NCBI GenBank assembly: GCA_007713455.1
Contig: VMRT01000010.1
Span: 62,001 to 126,000, forward strand
From: Pseudomonas sp.
GTDB lineage: Bacteria > Pseudomonadota > Gammaproteobacteria > Pseudomonadales > Pseudomonadaceae
DNA length: 64,000 nucleotides
Direction of reading: 5' to 3'
Position 1 is the first letter of the stretch. Each line of letters begins with the position of its first letter. Below the pieces are notes generated by a model. The model was not told the DNA's origin, made no database searches, and worked only from the letters and a program-made list of their open reading frames with translations. This document shows, piece after piece, positions 1 to 10,632 of the stretch. The translations under genes were made by a program, and so were the position numbers.

Positions 1-587
1 CAACGCTGGCCGAGTTGATGCCCGAGGGCATGCTGGCGATCACCGTCGACCCGGCCAACGGCCAGCGCTACCAGGGCATCGTCGGCCTGGACGGGGTCAA
101 CCTGGCGGAATGCCTGACCAACTATTTCGCTGCGTCCGAGCAGCTGCCGACGCGCTTCTGGCTCAATGCCGACAGCCGCCGGGCCTGCGGCCTGCTGTTG
201 CAGCAGCTGCCGGCCGATCGAATCAAGGATGCCGACGAGCGTGACGCCAGCTGGGAGCACCTGCGCACCCTGGCCGACACCCTGACGGCCGAGGAACTTC
301 TCGGGCTGGATGCCGAGACGCTGTTGCACCGGCTCTACCATCAGGAGCAGCTGCGCCTGTTCGACGCGCTGCCGATCCGCTTTCGCTGCAGCTGCTCGCG
401 GGAGCGCTCGGCCCGTGCGCTGATCAGCCTGGGCGAGGAAGACGCCCAGCAACTGGTGGTCGAGCAGGGCGGTGCGGTGAGCATCGATTGCCAGTTCTGC
501 AACGAGAAGTACACCTATGATGCCGCGGACGTGGCCCAGCTTTTCGCCGGTGGCGGCAGCGACGCGCCCTCGGGCACCCGTCATTGA
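1..587 (+). CDS. hslO: Hsp33 redox-regulated chaperone HslO (C-terminal part)
   Basis: This is the 3' part of hslO; the 5' end lies before the window and the reading frame is open from base 3. Hsp33 is a cytosolic holdase chaperone that is switched on when its zinc-bound cysteines are oxidised, and it protects unfolding proteins during oxidative and heat stress. The C-terminal redox switch is visible as a CSC motif near base 386 and a CQFC motif near 492, which together give the four zinc ligands. The gene is followed by pckA, the usual pseudomonad order. About 195 codons are present, so roughly a third of the protein is missing only because of the window edge. Confidence 0.95.
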   Translation, partial: TLAELMPEGMLAITVDPANGQRYQGIVGLDGVNLAECLTNYFAASEQLPTRFWLNADSRRACGLLLQQLPADRIKDADERDASWEHLRTLADTLTAEELLGLDAETLLHRLYHQEQLRLFDALPIRFRCSCSRERSARALISLGEEDAQQLVVEQGGAVSIDCQFCNEKYTYDAADVAQLFAGGGSDAPSGTRH

Positions 588-715
588 GCGGCGCCTGGCG
601 CTCGGCGGCCATCCGCTTAGTGCCAGTACGCTAAGGAATGAGACAGGGATGGACCTGCAGCCAGCCAGTGAACTATTTGGCCATCACGGCCTCATACCCA
701 GCGCGGTGCATTATC

Positions 716-808
716 TGGCATAATCGCGCGCACTTTTTTCGATGTAGTTCGTCGCTCGGCGGGCTACAACAGCATGGAGGAATCGGCCCAAGGCCGACGG
801 GAACACTC
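716..808 (+). promoter_or_regulatory. pckA leader with possible -10 and a small inverted repeat
   Basis: The 221 bases between hslO and pckA hold a CATAAT hexamer at 718-723 that could be a -10 element, with a T-rich run after it. A short palindrome (TCGGCC/GGCCGA) sits between a GGAGGA sequence near 775-781 and the pckA start. The GGAGGA lies too far from the ATG to be a normal ribosome binding site unless the small hairpin folds between them. This is a sequence observation only; no operator is recognised. Confidence 0.3.
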
Positions 809-2353
809 ATGACGCAAGCCACCAACGCCGTGTACACCGACATCAGCACCGCTCAACTGATTGAAGAAGCCGTCAAGCGCGGAGAGGGCGAACTGTCCGC
901 CAATGGCTCTCTGGTGGTGAAGACCGGGCACCGCACGGGTCGTTCTCCGGCTGACCGCTTCATCGTCGAAGAGCCGAGCACCCAGCACAAGATCGCTTGG
1001 GGCCCGATCAACCGTCCGTTCCCGGCCGGCAACTTCGAAGCACTGTGGAACCGCGTCGAAGCCTACCTCGCCGAGCGCGATAGCTTCGTCTCCTACGTCC
1101 ATGTCGGTGCCGATCCCGAGCACTACCTGCCGGTCAAGATGACCACCGAGACCGCCTGGCACAACCTGTTCGGCCGTTGCCTGTTCATCACCCCGGAACA
1201 GTTCAACCAGGCCAGCCTGAGCGAGTGGCGCATCCTCAACGCACCGTTCTTCCAGTGCGTACCCGAGCGTGACGGCACCAATTCCGATGGCTGCGTGATC
1301 ATCAACTTCGCCGAGAAGAAGGTGCTGATCGCCGGCATGCAGTACGCCGGTGAAATGAAGAAAGCCATGTTCTCCGTGCAGAACTTCCTGCTGCCGGACG
1401 TCGACGTGCTGCCGATGCACTGTGCCGCCAACATCGGCGAAGACGGCGACACCACCCTGTTCTTCGGTCTGTCCGGCACCGGCAAGACCACCCTGTCGGC
1501 CGACGAGAGCCGCTACCTGATCGGCGATGACGAGCACGGCTGGGGCGTTGGCCGCGTGTTCAACATCGAGGGTGGCTGCTACGCCAAGTGCATCGACCTG
1601 TCCGAGAAGAACGAGCCGGTGATCTGGAAGGCTATCAAGTTCGGCGCCGTGCTGGAGAATGTGGTGCTCGACGAGCGCACCCGTCTGCCCGACTACGCCG
1701 ACGCCAGCCTGACCCAGAACAGCCGCGCCGCGTACCCGCTGCAGCATGTCGAGAAGCGCTCCGAGAAGAACCTCGGCGGTGAGCCGAACGCGGTGATCTT
1801 CCTGACCTGCGACCTGACCGGCGTACTGCCGCCCGTGTCGATCCTGAACAACGAGCAGGCTGCCTACCACTTCCTGTCCGGCTACACCGCGCTGGTCGGT
1901 TCCACCGAAATGGGTTCGGGCAGCGGCATCAAGTCGACCTTCTCCACCTGCTTCGGCGCGCCGTTCTTCCCGCGTCCGGCTGGCGAGTACGCCGAGTTGC
2001 TGATCAAGCGTATCAACGGCTTTGGCTCTAAAGTCTACCTGGTCAACACCGGCTGGACCGGTGGTGGCTACGGCGTCGGCAAGCGCTTCAACATCCCGAC
2101 CACCCGTGCGGTGATCGCGGCGATTCAGAGCGGCGCGCTGATCGGTGCCGAGACCGAGCACCTGCCGATCATCAATCTGGACGTGCCGAAGGCCGTCGCC
2201 GGCGTTGATACTCAGCTGCTGAACCCGCGCAACACCTGGGCCGACAAGAGCGCCTACGACCAGGCCGCAAAGGAACTGGCAGCCAAGTTCGTCGAGAACT
2301 TCAAGAAGTTCGATGTCTCCGACGCCATCCGCAACGCCGGCCCGCAGCTCTAA
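809..2353 (+). CDS. pckA: Phosphoenolpyruvate carboxykinase (ATP)
   Basis: PckA converts oxaloacetate and ATP to phosphoenolpyruvate, ADP and CO2, the first committed step of gluconeogenesis from TCA intermediates. The ATG at 809 gives 514 residues, the usual length; the open frame runs further upstream but the added residues do not resemble the family. The ATP-binding P-loop [11 protein letters not shown] starts near residue 220, and the metal-binding kinase-2 motif IGDDEHGWG lies near 237-245. It is monocistronic, with a strong terminator directly after the stop. With fbp in the same window it covers two of the irreversible gluconeogenic steps. Confidence 0.97.
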   Translation: MTQATNAVYTDISTAQLIEEAVKRGEGELSANGSLVVKTGHRTGRSPADRFIVEEPSTQHKIAWGPINRPFPAGNFEALWNRVEAYLAERDSFVSYVHVGADPEHYLPVKMTTETAWHNLFGRCLFITPEQFNQASLSEWRILNAPFFQCVPERDGTNSDGCVIINFAEKKVLIAGMQYAGEMKKAMFSVQNFLLPDVDVLPMHCAANIGEDGDTTLFFGLSGTGKTTLSADESRYLIGDDEHGWGVGRVFNIEGGCYAKCIDLSEKNEPVIWKAIKFGAVLENVVLDERTRLPDYADASLTQNSRAAYPLQHVEKRSEKNLGGEPNAVIFLTCDLTGVLPPVSILNNEQAAYHFLSGYTALVGSTEMGSGSGIKSTFSTCFGAPFFPRPAGEYAELLIKRINGFGSKVYLVNTGWTGGGYGVGKRFNIPTTRAVIAAIQSGALIGAETEHLPIINLDVPKAVAGVDTQLLNPRNTWADKSAYDQAAKELAAKFVENFKKFDVSDAIRNAGPQL

Positions 2354-2372
2354 GCTGCCCGCCGCGTGATCG

Positions 2373-2397
2373 AAAAGCCGCCTCCGGGCGGCTTTTT
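2373..2397 (+). terminator. Rho-independent terminator of pckA
   Basis: A GCCGCC/GGCGGC stem with a TCCG loop is flanked by AAAA on the left and TTTTT on the right, 20 bases after the pckA stop codon. Confidence 0.9.
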
Positions 2398-2516
2398 CGT
2401 TTGTGCCGGGTGGTGATTCGGATCAAAGGCGTCGATGATTCTTATCGGTCAAGGCGCATGGATTCGATTGGTCGGCGCCCTTAGCATGGCGCCACTGTTG
2501 ATCACGAGGAAGCGTC

Positions 2517-3119
2517 ATGAATACCGTAGAAGCCATCCGCACCCGTCGCGCCGTCAAAGTCTACGACCCGAGCTTCCAGCTCAGCCGGGAGGAGAAGGAC
2601 GAGCTGCTGCAACTGGCACTGCTGGCACCCTCCGCCTTCAACCTGCAGCACGTGCGCTTCGTCGAGGTGAGCGACCCGGCGCTGCGGGCGCAGATCCGCG
2701 AGGTGGGCTGGAACCAGGCGCAGATGACCGATGCCTCGATGCTGGTGGTGATCTGCGCGCAGGTCGACAGCTGGGAAAAGAATGTCCGCCGGGTCTGGGA
2801 TGGTGCGCCAGGCGAGGTGCAGAACTTTATGGCCGGCGCCATCGATGCCTACTACCGCGACAAGCCGCAGGTCCAGCGTGACGAAGCCATGCGCAGTTGC
2901 GGCCTGATGGCGCAGACGCTGATGCTCGCGGCACGGGCCAGGGGCCTGGATTCCTGCCCGATGGATGGCTTCGATTTCGACGCGGTCGGCAAGCTGATCA
3001 ACCTGCCGGACAACCATGTCATCGCGCTGATGGTCGCGGTGGGCAAGCGTGCTGCTGAGCCGATGCCGCGGATCGGCAAGTTGCCGTTCGACGAGGTGGT
3101 GATTCGCGACCGCTTCTGA
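2517..3119 (+). CDS. Nitroreductase family protein
   Basis: This 200-residue protein has the layout of the FMN-dependent nitroreductase family: an N-terminal RTRRAVKVYDP segment that typically contacts FMN phosphate, a PSAFNLQ motif near residue 37, and a C-terminal ALMVAVGK region. Such enzymes are usually cytosolic homodimers that reduce nitro groups, quinones or related acceptors with NAD(P)H; the substrate here is unknown. A GAGGAAG ribosome binding site lies just before the ATG. It stands alone between pckA and the RecQ gene, with no partner gene that would suggest a pathway. Confidence 0.85.
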   Translation: MNTVEAIRTRRAVKVYDPSFQLSREEKDELLQLALLAPSAFNLQHVRFVEVSDPALRAQIREVGWNQAQMTDASMLVVICAQVDSWEKNVRRVWDGAPGEVQNFMAGAIDAYYRDKPQVQRDEAMRSCGLMAQTLMLAARARGLDSCPMDGFDFDAVGKLINLPDNHVIALMVAVGKRAAEPMPRIGKLPFDEVVIRDRF

Positions 3120-3330
3120 GTCTTCTGGCGAAGGGCGCGCAATGCGTCCTTCCGCCTGGGCCAGCTGGCCGCCAACTTTGCCCACCTCAAAGTCCCATCC
3201 GGCCCGCCCAGGGCCATCGCTGGGCTGATGGCCACGCGCTCCGACGACCGGCCGCATATGTCAGCCGCTTTGCAGTACCGTCTCCCTCCTTTTGCTACCC
3301 TCCGGCCTCCAGTCAAAGGAGTGACTCAGC

Positions 3331-5271
3331 ATGATCGAACAGACCCTCAGGCAGACTTTCGGCTACGACGGCTTTCGTCCCGGCCAGGATCAGGCCATTC
3401 GCGCCGTGGTGGCCGGGCGCTCGGCGGCCGCTATCTTTCCCACCGGGTCGGGCAAGTCCTTGTGTTATCAGCTGCCGGCGCTGCTATTGCCTCATCTCAC
3501 CTTGGTCGTTTCGCCGCTGCTCGCGCTGATGCAGGACCAGCTGGCGTTCCTGCACCGGCACGGCATCGCCGCAGCCAACATCGACTCGGCGCAGAGCCGC
3601 GAGCAGGCCAGCGAAACCATGGCCCGCACCAAGTCCGGTGAACTGAAGATTCTGATGATTTCGGTGGAGCGGCTGAAGAACGAACGCTTCCGTAACTTCA
3701 TCAGCCAGGTGCCGATCTCGCTGCTGGTCGTCGATGAGGCGCATTGCATTTCCGAGTGGGGGCACAACTTCCGCCCGGATTACCTCAAGCTTCCCGACTA
3801 CCAGCGTCAATTCAATATCCCGCAGGTGCTGCTGCTGACCGCCACGGCGACACCGCCGGTGATCGCCGATATGCAGGCCAAATTCTCGATTGCGCCGTAC
3901 GACGTCGTGACTACCGGCTTCTACCGGCCCAATCTCAATCTGCTGGTGGAGCCGGTCAGCGGCTTTAACAAGCAGCGCCGGCTGGTGGAATGGTTGGCCG
4001 ACAAGAGTGGTCAGCCGACCATCGTCTACGTCACCCAGCAGAAGACGGCCGAGCAGGTCGCCGAGCATCTGGCGCAGCGAGGCTTTCCAAGCAGCGCCTA
4101 CCACGCCGGCATGGCCCATGAGTTGCGTGAGTCGATCCAGCGCGGCTTCATGGCGGGCGAGCTGAACTGCATCGTCGCCACCATTGCCTTCGGCATGGGC
4201 ATCGACAAAGCGGACATCCGCAACGTGGTGCACTACGACCTGCCCAAGTCGGTGGAAAATTACAGTCAGGAAATCGGTCGGGCAGGGCGCGACGGTAATG
4301 CTTCGGATTGCCTGGTGCTGGCCAACCGGGACAGCCTCAGCGTGCTGCAGAATTTTGTCTATGGCGACACACCGGAGCGCGAGGGCATCCGCTGCGTACT
4401 CGACGAGCTGCTGCAGGCGGCTGCTCCTGATCAAAAGGGCAGCGGACAGTGGGAGCTGATGCTCAACCAGCTATCGGACCAGAGCAACATCCGCCAGCTG
4501 CCGCTGAAAACCCTGCTGGTGCAGCTGGAGCTGCGCGGCATCATCGCGCCACGCTTCGCCTATTTCGCCGAGTACCGCTTCAAGTACCTGCTCGAACCCG
4601 AGGTGCTGGTGGCGAAATTCGAAGGCGAGCGACGTCAGTTCGTCGAGGCGATCGTGCACAGCTCGGCGCGGGCGCGGACCTGGTGCACGCTGGATTTCGA
4701 TGCGCTCTACCAGCAGCACGGGGCGGACCGTGGCCGGGTGGTAAAGGCCCTGGAGTACTTCCAGGAAAAAGGCTGGATCGAGCTGGAGAGCAAGCAGATG
4801 ACCGACGTCTATGCGCTGCTCAATCCAGACTTCGACGCAGAGGGCTTGAGCATCGAACTGCATGAATACTTCAAGCAGCACGAAGCGAGCGAGATCACCC
4901 GCATCGACAACATGCTGGCGCTGTTCGAATCCAGTGAATGCCTGAGCCAGCGGTTGGCCGGGTATTTCGGTGACGTGCAGGCGCCGCAGCACTGCGGGCA
5001 TTGCTCTGTCTGCAACGGACAGGTCGCGAAACTGCCGGAACCGCCGGCAATGGCGCCGCTGGAACAGATTGACCTGGCCGCCCGCTGCGCCGAATTCAGT
5101 CAGCGCTTCGCGCAGCTGAAGGGCGGTGCGCCCAGCGCCGAGTGCCTGACGCGCTTTCTTTGCGGCATCAGCGTGCCGGTGTTCACCAAGCTCAAGGCGC
5201 GCCAGATCCCCGGTTTCGCCTCGCTGGAGGCTTATCCCTACGCCGAGGTTCGCGCGCGCCTGACGCGTTAG
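3331..5271 (+). CDS. RecQ-family ATP-dependent DNA helicase (atypical C-terminus)
   Basis: This 646-residue superfamily 2 helicase has Walker A TGSGKS at residues 38-43, DEAH near 135-138 followed by CISEWGHNFRPDY, the TATATPP motif III, and the QEIGRAGRDG motif VI. These are RecQ signatures, so it should unwind DNA 3'-5' during repair or fork restart. The cysteine cluster CGHCSVC is near residue 555, some 200 residues after the helicase core. In E. coli RecQ the zinc cluster follows the core directly. No clear HRDC domain is seen. It is therefore a RecQ paralogue and perhaps not the canonical recQ. A strong AAAGGAG ribosome binding site precedes the ATG. Confidence 0.88.
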   Translation: MIEQTLRQTFGYDGFRPGQDQAIRAVVAGRSAAAIFPTGSGKSLCYQLPALLLPHLTLVVSPLLALMQDQLAFLHRHGIAAANIDSAQSREQASETMARTKSGELKILMISVERLKNERFRNFISQVPISLLVVDEAHCISEWGHNFRPDYLKLPDYQRQFNIPQVLLLTATATPPVIADMQAKFSIAPYDVVTTGFYRPNLNLLVEPVSGFNKQRRLVEWLADKSGQPTIVYVTQQKTAEQVAEHLAQRGFPSSAYHAGMAHELRESIQRGFMAGELNCIVATIAFGMGIDKADIRNVVHYDLPKSVENYSQEIGRAGRDGNASDCLVLANRDSLSVLQNFVYGDTPEREGIRCVLDELLQAAAPDQKGSGQWELMLNQLSDQSNIRQLPLKTLLVQLELRGIIAPRFAYFAEYRFKYLLEPEVLVAKFEGERRQFVEAIVHSSARARTWCTLDFDALYQQHGADRGRVVKALEYFQEKGWIELESKQMTDVYALLNPDFDAEGLSIELHEYFKQHEASEITRIDNMLALFESSECLSQRLAGYFGDVQAPQHCGHCSVCNGQVAKLPEPPAMAPLEQIDLAARCAEFSQRFAQLKGGAPSAECLTRFLCGISVPVFTKLKARQIPGFASLEAYPYAEVRARLTR

Positions 5272-5288
5272 ATCAGTGGCGGAGAACC

Positions 5289-7310
5289 TCAGCGCGCGGT
5301 CAGGCCAATCAGCCGGTCGGCGACGCCCTTGGTCTGGCGTGAGGTGCCAGCGGTGAGGTTGCTTGAGTTCTCCAGTGCATCGAGCAGCCCGGTCAGCGAG
5401 CCGACACCGGCCGATTGAGTCTCGATGTGTTGCGCCACCGCACGAATCTCGCTGGCCAGGCGGTCGATGTCGGTGCCGATTTCCTCGGCGTTCTTGCCGG
5501 TGATCTCGGCCAGCTTGCGCACCTCATCCGCCACCACCGCAAAGCCGCGGCCCATGTCGCCGGCGCGCGCCGCCTCGATCGCCGCATTGAGCGCCAGCAG
5601 GTTGGTCTGCCCGGCGATCTGCTGGATGGTCTGCACCACCGACTGGATGCGCTGACTGGACTGCGCCAGGTCGCGGGCGCTGCTGACCACCTCGTCGGCC
5701 TGGTGGACCATCTGCTTGACCGAGCTGCCGGCCTGTTCGATGACGGTACCCTGCTGGTTGATGTTCAGCGTCAGATCGTCCATCGAGCCGTGCAGCTCGT
5801 TGGCGCACTGGCTCAGCTGCTCGGACATGGACTGCCGCTCATGGTCGGCCTGAGACAGGACCTGGCCAAGGTCGGCCAGGCCGCGGAACACCGGGCGGAT
5901 GTGTTCGTCGAGGCCATTGATGTCCACCGCGCTGCTGTAGTCCTGGCGCTTGAACTGCTCGATCTGCTTGACCACCACCTGGCTCAGGCCGGTCAGCTTC
6001 TTGATCTGCCGGCGCAGGAAAAACGCCTTGAATTCGCCGTGGTAGGCGATGAAGTTGTCGGTGTACTCGTCGTGGAACTCTTCCTTGCCGTTGGTGCGGA
6101 AGAAGAACACCGCCGTCAGAGTCTGGTTGAGGTTGAGGCCGAGGATCTCGCCGAAGGTCGAGTAACCGGCCACCGGCACGTCATCGAACACCGGGCCCAT
6201 GCCGCCCAGTGCCTGCTCGTTGTTCAGCCGGCGCAGGATGCAGTCGTTGAGGATGCCCACCAGCGGCTTGCCGGGCTTGTTGCGCATGAACTGCTGATAG
6301 TCGCGGCGGGTGGTCTCGGCCAGCGGGGTGCGCTTGACCATGATCAGCTCTTCGCCGGGGGCGACGTCGCAGAACAGGTGCACGCGCTCGTTGGCGAAGT
6401 CGATCTGTGAGATCGAGCGAACGAACACTTCCTCGCCGACGCGAATTGCGAAGGAGTAGTCCGAGAGCCGCTGCTCCAGCTCCTGCGGCACGCATTTGAG
6501 CGCCTCGCACAGCGCCTGGACCATCGTGCGGATGTTGCCGCGTGAGTCGACCACCTGGCTGATGTAACGGTCCTCCAGGGAGGCGCTGAGTACGTTCAGG
6601 CTGAGTGGCGTCGGCTCGAAGTTCTGGCTCTTGAACACGCCGAAGCGTACGTCCCGCGCGCACTTGAGGAAGACGATCAGCGCGTGGTTCTGGTAGCTGC
6701 GTTTGCCGTCATGCAGCTGGGTCTTCTGAAAATCCAGCTTGCCACCGGCCGAGCCGCCGACGAACAGGCAGGGGAAACGACCGGACTCGTACAGCGCCTC
6801 CATGAAGAAGGATTCCGAAGCGGAGAGGCCGTCGAAGAAGATGTTCGCCAGCGTGTCGCGGTAATCGATCTTCATCGACACCTGCACCCGCTTGATCGAC
6901 GCCGTGAGGCGCGCGATGCGCTCGCCCATCGACAGCCGCTGACCCTGGCCGCGGATGTCCTCGCACTCCAGCGGCACACGGACGATCTCGGCGGCGGCGA
7001 TGACGCTGGCGTCGAACAGCTGCAACACCACCCGATCCCACTGCGCGCCGGTGACACAGTAAAGCCGCTGGCCCTCGCTGGACAGCTCGCCCGCGGTGGT
7101 ACACAGGCTGATCGTCGCCTGCGGAAAGCGCTGCGCTACCTGCCTGGCGACCTCATCCAGATCCACGTGCGGCGAGACGAAACCGGCAATGTAGGTCGGG
7201 TTGAAGCGCAGGGTGGCGAGCTGCTGGGCAAGCTGGTGAGCCGAGCAGAGCAGGCTCGCCGTGCCGCTGGATTGCGTGTGGCCTGGCTTGAATCGGGAGA
7301 GCGAAATCAT
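5289..7310 (-). CDS. Cytosolic methyl-accepting chemotaxis protein with FIST sensor domains
   Basis: The N-terminal half (about residues 30-390) resembles the FIST_N and FIST_C ligand-binding domains, which are thought to bind small molecules such as amino acids. The C-terminal part is a chemoreceptor signalling hairpin with the near-invariant tip [17 protein letters not shown] around residue 567, which should contact CheA and CheW. No membrane segment is present, so this is a soluble receptor. The region after the hairpin is short. I chose the ATG at 7310 (673 residues); a GTG at 7361 would add 17 residues, and neither has a strong ribosome binding site. It converges with the RecQ gene (17 bases apart) and diverges from the next chemoreceptor. 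Confidence 0.88.
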   Translation of the reverse strand: MISLSRFKPGHTQSSGTASLLCSAHQLAQQLATLRFNPTYIAGFVSPHVDLDEVARQVAQRFPQATISLCTTAGELSSEGQRLYCVTGAQWDRVVLQLFDASVIAAAEIVRVPLECEDIRGQGQRLSMGERIARLTASIKRVQVSMKIDYRDTLANIFFDGLSASESFFMEALYESGRFPCLFVGGSAGGKLDFQKTQLHDGKRSYQNHALIVFLKCARDVRFGVFKSQNFEPTPLSLNVLSASLEDRYISQVVDSRGNIRTMVQALCEALKCVPQELEQRLSDYSFAIRVGEEVFVRSISQIDFANERVHLFCDVAPGEELIMVKRTPLAETTRRDYQQFMRNKPGKPLVGILNDCILRRLNNEQALGGMGPVFDDVPVAGYSTFGEILGLNLNQTLTAVFFFRTNGKEEFHDEYTDNFIAYHGEFKAFFLRRQIKKLTGLSQVVVKQIEQFKRQDYSSAVDINGLDEHIRPVFRGLADLGQVLSQADHERQSMSEQLSQCANELHGSMDDLTLNINQQGTVIEQAGSSVKQMVHQADEVVSSARDLAQSSQRIQSVVQTIQQIAGQTNLLALNAAIEAARAGDMGRGFAVVADEVRKLAEITGKNAEEIGTDIDRLASEIRAVAQHIETQSAGVGSLTGLLDALENSSNLTAGTSRQTKGVADRLIGLTAR

Positions 7311-7638
7311 GGGCGTTACTCGCTTGAGGAAGGGAAGCGGGAAACTCGGCCGCTCCCGCACTGATCAGCCGTCGATCAGAGGCTACATTTTTTGTTATCG
7401 GCACCCCGGCCGCGAGCTGCATGCCCGTTCGGCGCCGTCACCGTCAGCCACGTTATCGGCCGCCGGATCGAAGATCGCCATGCAACCATGGTCTTCATCC
7501 GGAAGTACTGGGTGAGGCGGCGATTACTCTTGATGTGGCGCAACGGAAGTCGCGCGCGGCTGTGCAATTGTCGACCGGTGACCTGTTGCCGCAGTTGTTG
7601 TAGCCGATAGCAAGGAAAGCCTCTCGAGGAGCGACGCC
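7311..7638. promoter_or_regulatory. Divergent promoter region between two chemoreceptor genes
   Basis: This 328-base stretch lies between two divergent chemoreceptor genes and holds no convincing gene. On the minus strand the octamer GCCGATAA, the sigma-28 (FliA) -10 consensus, occurs twice (7395-7402 and 7453-7460). On the plus strand GCCGATAG occurs near 7603-7610, just before the downstream receptor. None has an obvious TAAA -35 element 15 bases upstream, so FliA control is only a suggestion. A good GAGGAG ribosome binding site serves the plus-strand gene. Confidence 0.35.
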
Positions 7639-9273
7639 ATGCCCCGCCTGTTCACCGATCTCGGATTCCGCTGGAAGATCACCTTGCCCATTGCGGCGCT
7701 GGCCCTATTGCTGGTGCTGATGGGCGTTTTCGGGATGCGCGGCATCGAGCGCGTCACCGACTCCAGCGAGGTCTTGGCGACGCGCCATCTACCGGCCATC
7801 GGTCTGCTGCTCAATGCCGATCGCGACCTGTATCAGGCCTTCGTCGCCGAGCGCAGCCTGCTCGACAGCGATGCTGGCGAGCATGTGCAGGCACTCAAGG
7901 CCAGCCATGCGGAAAACCTCAAGCAGGCCTACGACCGTGTGCAGAAGTACGCAGCCATGCAACCGGGCGCCGAGGCACTGGCGCTGGTCGAGCAGTTCAA
8001 TGGCGGCTTTCAGCAATGGTCCGCGGTATCGCAGCGGGTCATCGAGCAGGTCGATCTCGATCCTCAGGCCGCCAGCGCGCTGAGCTTCGGTGACAGCGAG
8101 GTGCGCTTCGATGCCATGCGCGATGCCATCGACAAACTCGGCGAACTCGAAGGCGCAGCCGCCGAGGCCGAGGGCGCGGCGGCGATCGCCGAGGGCGCTG
8201 CGACATCGAGCCAGCAAGCTGCGGTACTGGTGATCGGCCTGCTCGGTTGTGCACTGCTCATCCTCGGCCTGCCGCTGGTGGTGCTGCGCCCGATGCGCCG
8301 TTTGCTTGATCGGCTGAAGCAGATCGCCGATGGCGATGGCGACCTGCGCACCCGCCTGGAGGTGCATTCGGCTGACGAGCTGGGCCAGCTCGGCAATGCC
8401 TTCAACCGCTTTCTCGACAAACTGCAGCCGCTGATCGCCGAGGTAGGACGGGTTACCGCTGAGGTCGAGACCGCCGCGCGTGGCATGGCGGCGATGGCTG
8501 AAACCAACGATCAGCTGATCAGCAGCGAACACGCCGCGGTCGATCAGGTGACCACCGCGGCGACCGAGATGAGCGCAGCGGTGCACGAAGTCGCGCTAAA
8601 TGCGCAGAACGCATCGGACGCCGCGCGTGCGGCGGAAACCCAGTCACGCCAGGGCGCGTCGGTCGTCAGCAGTACCATCCAGTCGATCCGCCAGCTGGCC
8701 GGGGAGGTCGAAGGCGCATCGCAGACCATCGGTGCGCTTGCCGAGGAAACCGCCAGCATCGGCGCGGTGCTCGAAGTGATTCGCGGCATCGCTGAGCAGA
8801 CCAATCTGCTCGCGCTCAACGCCGCCATCGAGGCCGCGCGCGCCGGTGAGCAGGGCCGCGGTTTCGCCGTGGTGGCCGACGAGGTAAGGGCACTGGCCGC
8901 ACGCACGCAGGATTCGACCAAGGATATCCAGGCGCGCATCGAGCGCCTGCAGAGCGGCGTCGACAAGGCCGTACAGGCCATGCAGACCGGCAGTGACAAG
9001 GCGCGAGACAGTGTCGAGCGGGCATCCGGCGTCGATCAGGTGCTTGCGGAAACCTCCGTGTCGGTGCAGCGCATCAACGATATGGCCGCCCAGATCGCCA
9101 CCGCGTGCGAGGAGCAGAGCAGCGTTACCGAGGAAATCGCGCGCAACATCACTGATATCCGTGACCTGTCCAACGAGGCGGCCACTTATTCCTCGCAGAG
9201 CATGCTCGCCAGCCAACAGCTGTCCGGGCTGTCGAAGACGCTGGCGGAACTGGTTGGCCGTTTCCGCACCTGA
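7639..9273 (+). CDS. Methyl-accepting chemotaxis protein (4-helix-bundle sensor)
   Basis: This 544-residue inner-membrane chemoreceptor has a first membrane helix near residues 12-33, a periplasmic helical domain of about 160 residues typical of 4HB_MCP sensors, a second membrane helix near 194-214, a HAMP domain to about 265, and a cytoplasmic signalling domain with [19 protein letters not shown] near residue 388. It should regulate CheA through CheW; the ligand is not predictable. A low-complexity EGAA repeat (about residues 173-190) sits just before the second membrane helix. A GAGGAG ribosome binding site precedes the ATG. It diverges from the FIST receptor. Confidence 0.93.
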   Translation: MPRLFTDLGFRWKITLPIAALALLLVLMGVFGMRGIERVTDSSEVLATRHLPAIGLLLNADRDLYQAFVAERSLLDSDAGEHVQALKASHAENLKQAYDRVQKYAAMQPGAEALALVEQFNGGFQQWSAVSQRVIEQVDLDPQAASALSFGDSEVRFDAMRDAIDKLGELEGAAAEAEGAAAIAEGAATSSQQAAVLVIGLLGCALLILGLPLVVLRPMRRLLDRLKQIADGDGDLRTRLEVHSADELGQLGNAFNRFLDKLQPLIAEVGRVTAEVETAARGMAAMAETNDQLISSEHAAVDQVTTAATEMSAAVHEVALNAQNASDAARAAETQSRQGASVVSSTIQSIRQLAGEVEGASQTIGALAEETASIGAVLEVIRGIAEQTNLLALNAAIEAARAGEQGRGFAVVADEVRALAARTQDSTKDIQARIERLQSGVDKAVQAMQTGSDKARDSVERASGVDQVLAETSVSVQRINDMAAQIATACEEQSSVTEEIARNITDIRDLSNEAATYSSQSMLASQQLSGLSKTLAELVGRFRT

Positions 9274-9290
9274 GGCCGGGCGCGCTGCCG

Positions 9291-9485
9291 CTACAGCGAG
9301 CCCCACAGCAGCCGACCCAGACCGCTGTCGTTCGGCAGCAGAAGCAGGCTGAGAATGAACACCAGCAGCAGTCCGGCGGCATAGCAGAGGCTGCTCAGCC
9401 TGGAGCGTGCACGGGGCGGGCGCGACGCGGCAGGTGCTTTGCCGCCGGGGCTCGGCTGGCGCGACTGGGGTAGGTTGCAGGACAT
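9291..9485 (-). CDS. Small predicted single-span membrane protein
   Basis: This 64-residue ORF has a basic, proline-rich N-terminus and one hydrophobic helix (about residues 36-52, LCYAAGLLLVFILSLLLLP) near the C-terminus. The product is not recognised. It starts with ATG, but the upstream sequence has only a weak ribosome binding site. It fills the gap between a chemoreceptor (convergent, 17 bases away) and the aldo/keto reductase. The hydrophobic stretch in an otherwise non-coding gap is the main support, and it could be spurious. Confidence 0.4.
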   Translation of the reverse strand: MSCNLPQSRQPSPGGKAPAASRPPRARSRLSSLCYAAGLLLVFILSLLLLPNDSGLGRLLWGSL

Positions 9486-9707
9486 GCTCGGCTCGACAGT
9501 TATCTACCCGCCGTCAACGCAGCAGGCATCGGAAGCGGCGCAGTAAAGCGCAAATAAAGGCATATTGCCACCACCGTGGCGTCGCTTCCTTACGCCTTGC
9601 GTCGCTCTGAAACATCAGGAAAAGCTCCGTACGTCGCCGGGCCGGTATCGCGGGATGGCTCGACCATACTCAGAGGTCGATACCGCAAACGACCGGAGAC
9701 CCCACCC

Positions 9708-10625
9708 ATGCCGACGCGCCGCCAGATCATTCAACGTACAGCCGTGGCCGCAGCGATGCTGGCGCTCGGTCCGCTGTTGCCGTCGCTGGTGCGGGCAGCC
9801 GAGGCGCTGCGTCGACGCGAGATTCCTTCCACCGGCGAGATGCTACCCGTCATCGGCCTCGGCACGTCACGCACCCATGACGTGGCCCTGGACGATCCCG
9901 AGATGACGCGGCTGCTCGAGGTGCTGCGCGTGCTGCTCGATGGCGGCGCATCGCTGATCGATACCGCGCCGAGCTACGGCAATGCCGAGCGCGTCGTCGG
10001 TGAGCTGGTCGAGCGCCACGGCCAGCGCGACAAGGTCTTCCTCGCCAGCAAGGTGTCCTCCAGCGGTCGCGAACGCGGCATGGCGCAGATCGAAGCGAGC
10101 TTCGAGGCGCTGCAGACCGACACCATCGACCTGATCCAGGTGCACAACCTGCAGGACACCCGCACCCAGCTCGGCCTGCTGCGCGAACTCAAGCAGGAGG
10201 GGCGGGTGCGCTACATCGGCGTGACCCACTATCTGGAGTCGGCCCACGACCGCCTGCTGGAGACGCTGAAGCAGGAGAAGGTCGACTTCGTGCAGTTCAA
10301 CTATTCGGTGGGCGAGCGCAACGCCGAGAAGCAGCTGCTGCCGTACTGCGCCGACCACGGCATCGCCACGCTGATCAACCGGCCGTTTACCCGTGGCAAC
10401 CTGCTGTCCAGGGTCAAGGACAAGCCGCTGCCGGCCTGGGCAGTGGAGATCGATGCCAGCTCCTGGGCGCAGCTGCTGCTCAAGTTCATCCTTGCCGAGC
10501 CGGCTGTAACTGCGGTCATACCGGCGACTTCCAACCCGCGCTACATGGCCGACAACCTGCTCGCCGGGCAGGGGCGGCTGCCGGATGCGCGGCAGCGGCA
10601 GATGATCGTCGACGCCTTCCGCTGA
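9708..10625 (+). CDS. Tat-exported aldo/keto reductase
   Basis: This 305-residue protein begins with a twin-arginine type signal (MPTRRQIIQR followed by a hydrophobic stretch and an Ala-rich cleavage region near residue 30), so it is probably folded with its cofactor and exported through Tat. The mature part resembles the AKR superfamily: IGLGTS near the start, DTAPSYGNAE with the usual Asp and Tyr, and a later IPATSNPRYMADN region typical of NADPH-phosphate contacts. The substrate is unknown. The ATG at 9708 has GGAG upstream; the frame is open further upstream without family similarity. The next gene, a carrier, starts 7 bases after the stop, so the two are probably co-transcribed. Confidence 0.85.
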   Translation: MPTRRQIIQRTAVAAAMLALGPLLPSLVRAAEALRRREIPSTGEMLPVIGLGTSRTHDVALDDPEMTRLLEVLRVLLDGGASLIDTAPSYGNAERVVGELVERHGQRDKVFLASKVSSSGRERGMAQIEASFEALQTDTIDLIQVHNLQDTRTQLGLLRELKQEGRVRYIGVTHYLESAHDRLLETLKQEKVDFVQFNYSVGERNAEKQLLPYCADHGIATLINRPFTRGNLLSRVKDKPLPAWAVEIDASSWAQLLLKFILAEPAVTAVIPATSNPRYMADNLLAGQGRLPDARQRQMIVDAFR

Positions 10626-10632
10626 GCGCCGA

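Noticed and set aside
764..2161. 465-residue open frame antisense to pckA
   Set aside because: Long antisense frames are common in GC-rich genes; the composition is typical of a shadow and pckA is certain.
7311..7361. GTG at 7361 as start of the FIST chemoreceptor
   Set aside because: It adds 17 residues of non-family sequence and has no better ribosome binding site than the ATG at 7310; kept only as an alternative.
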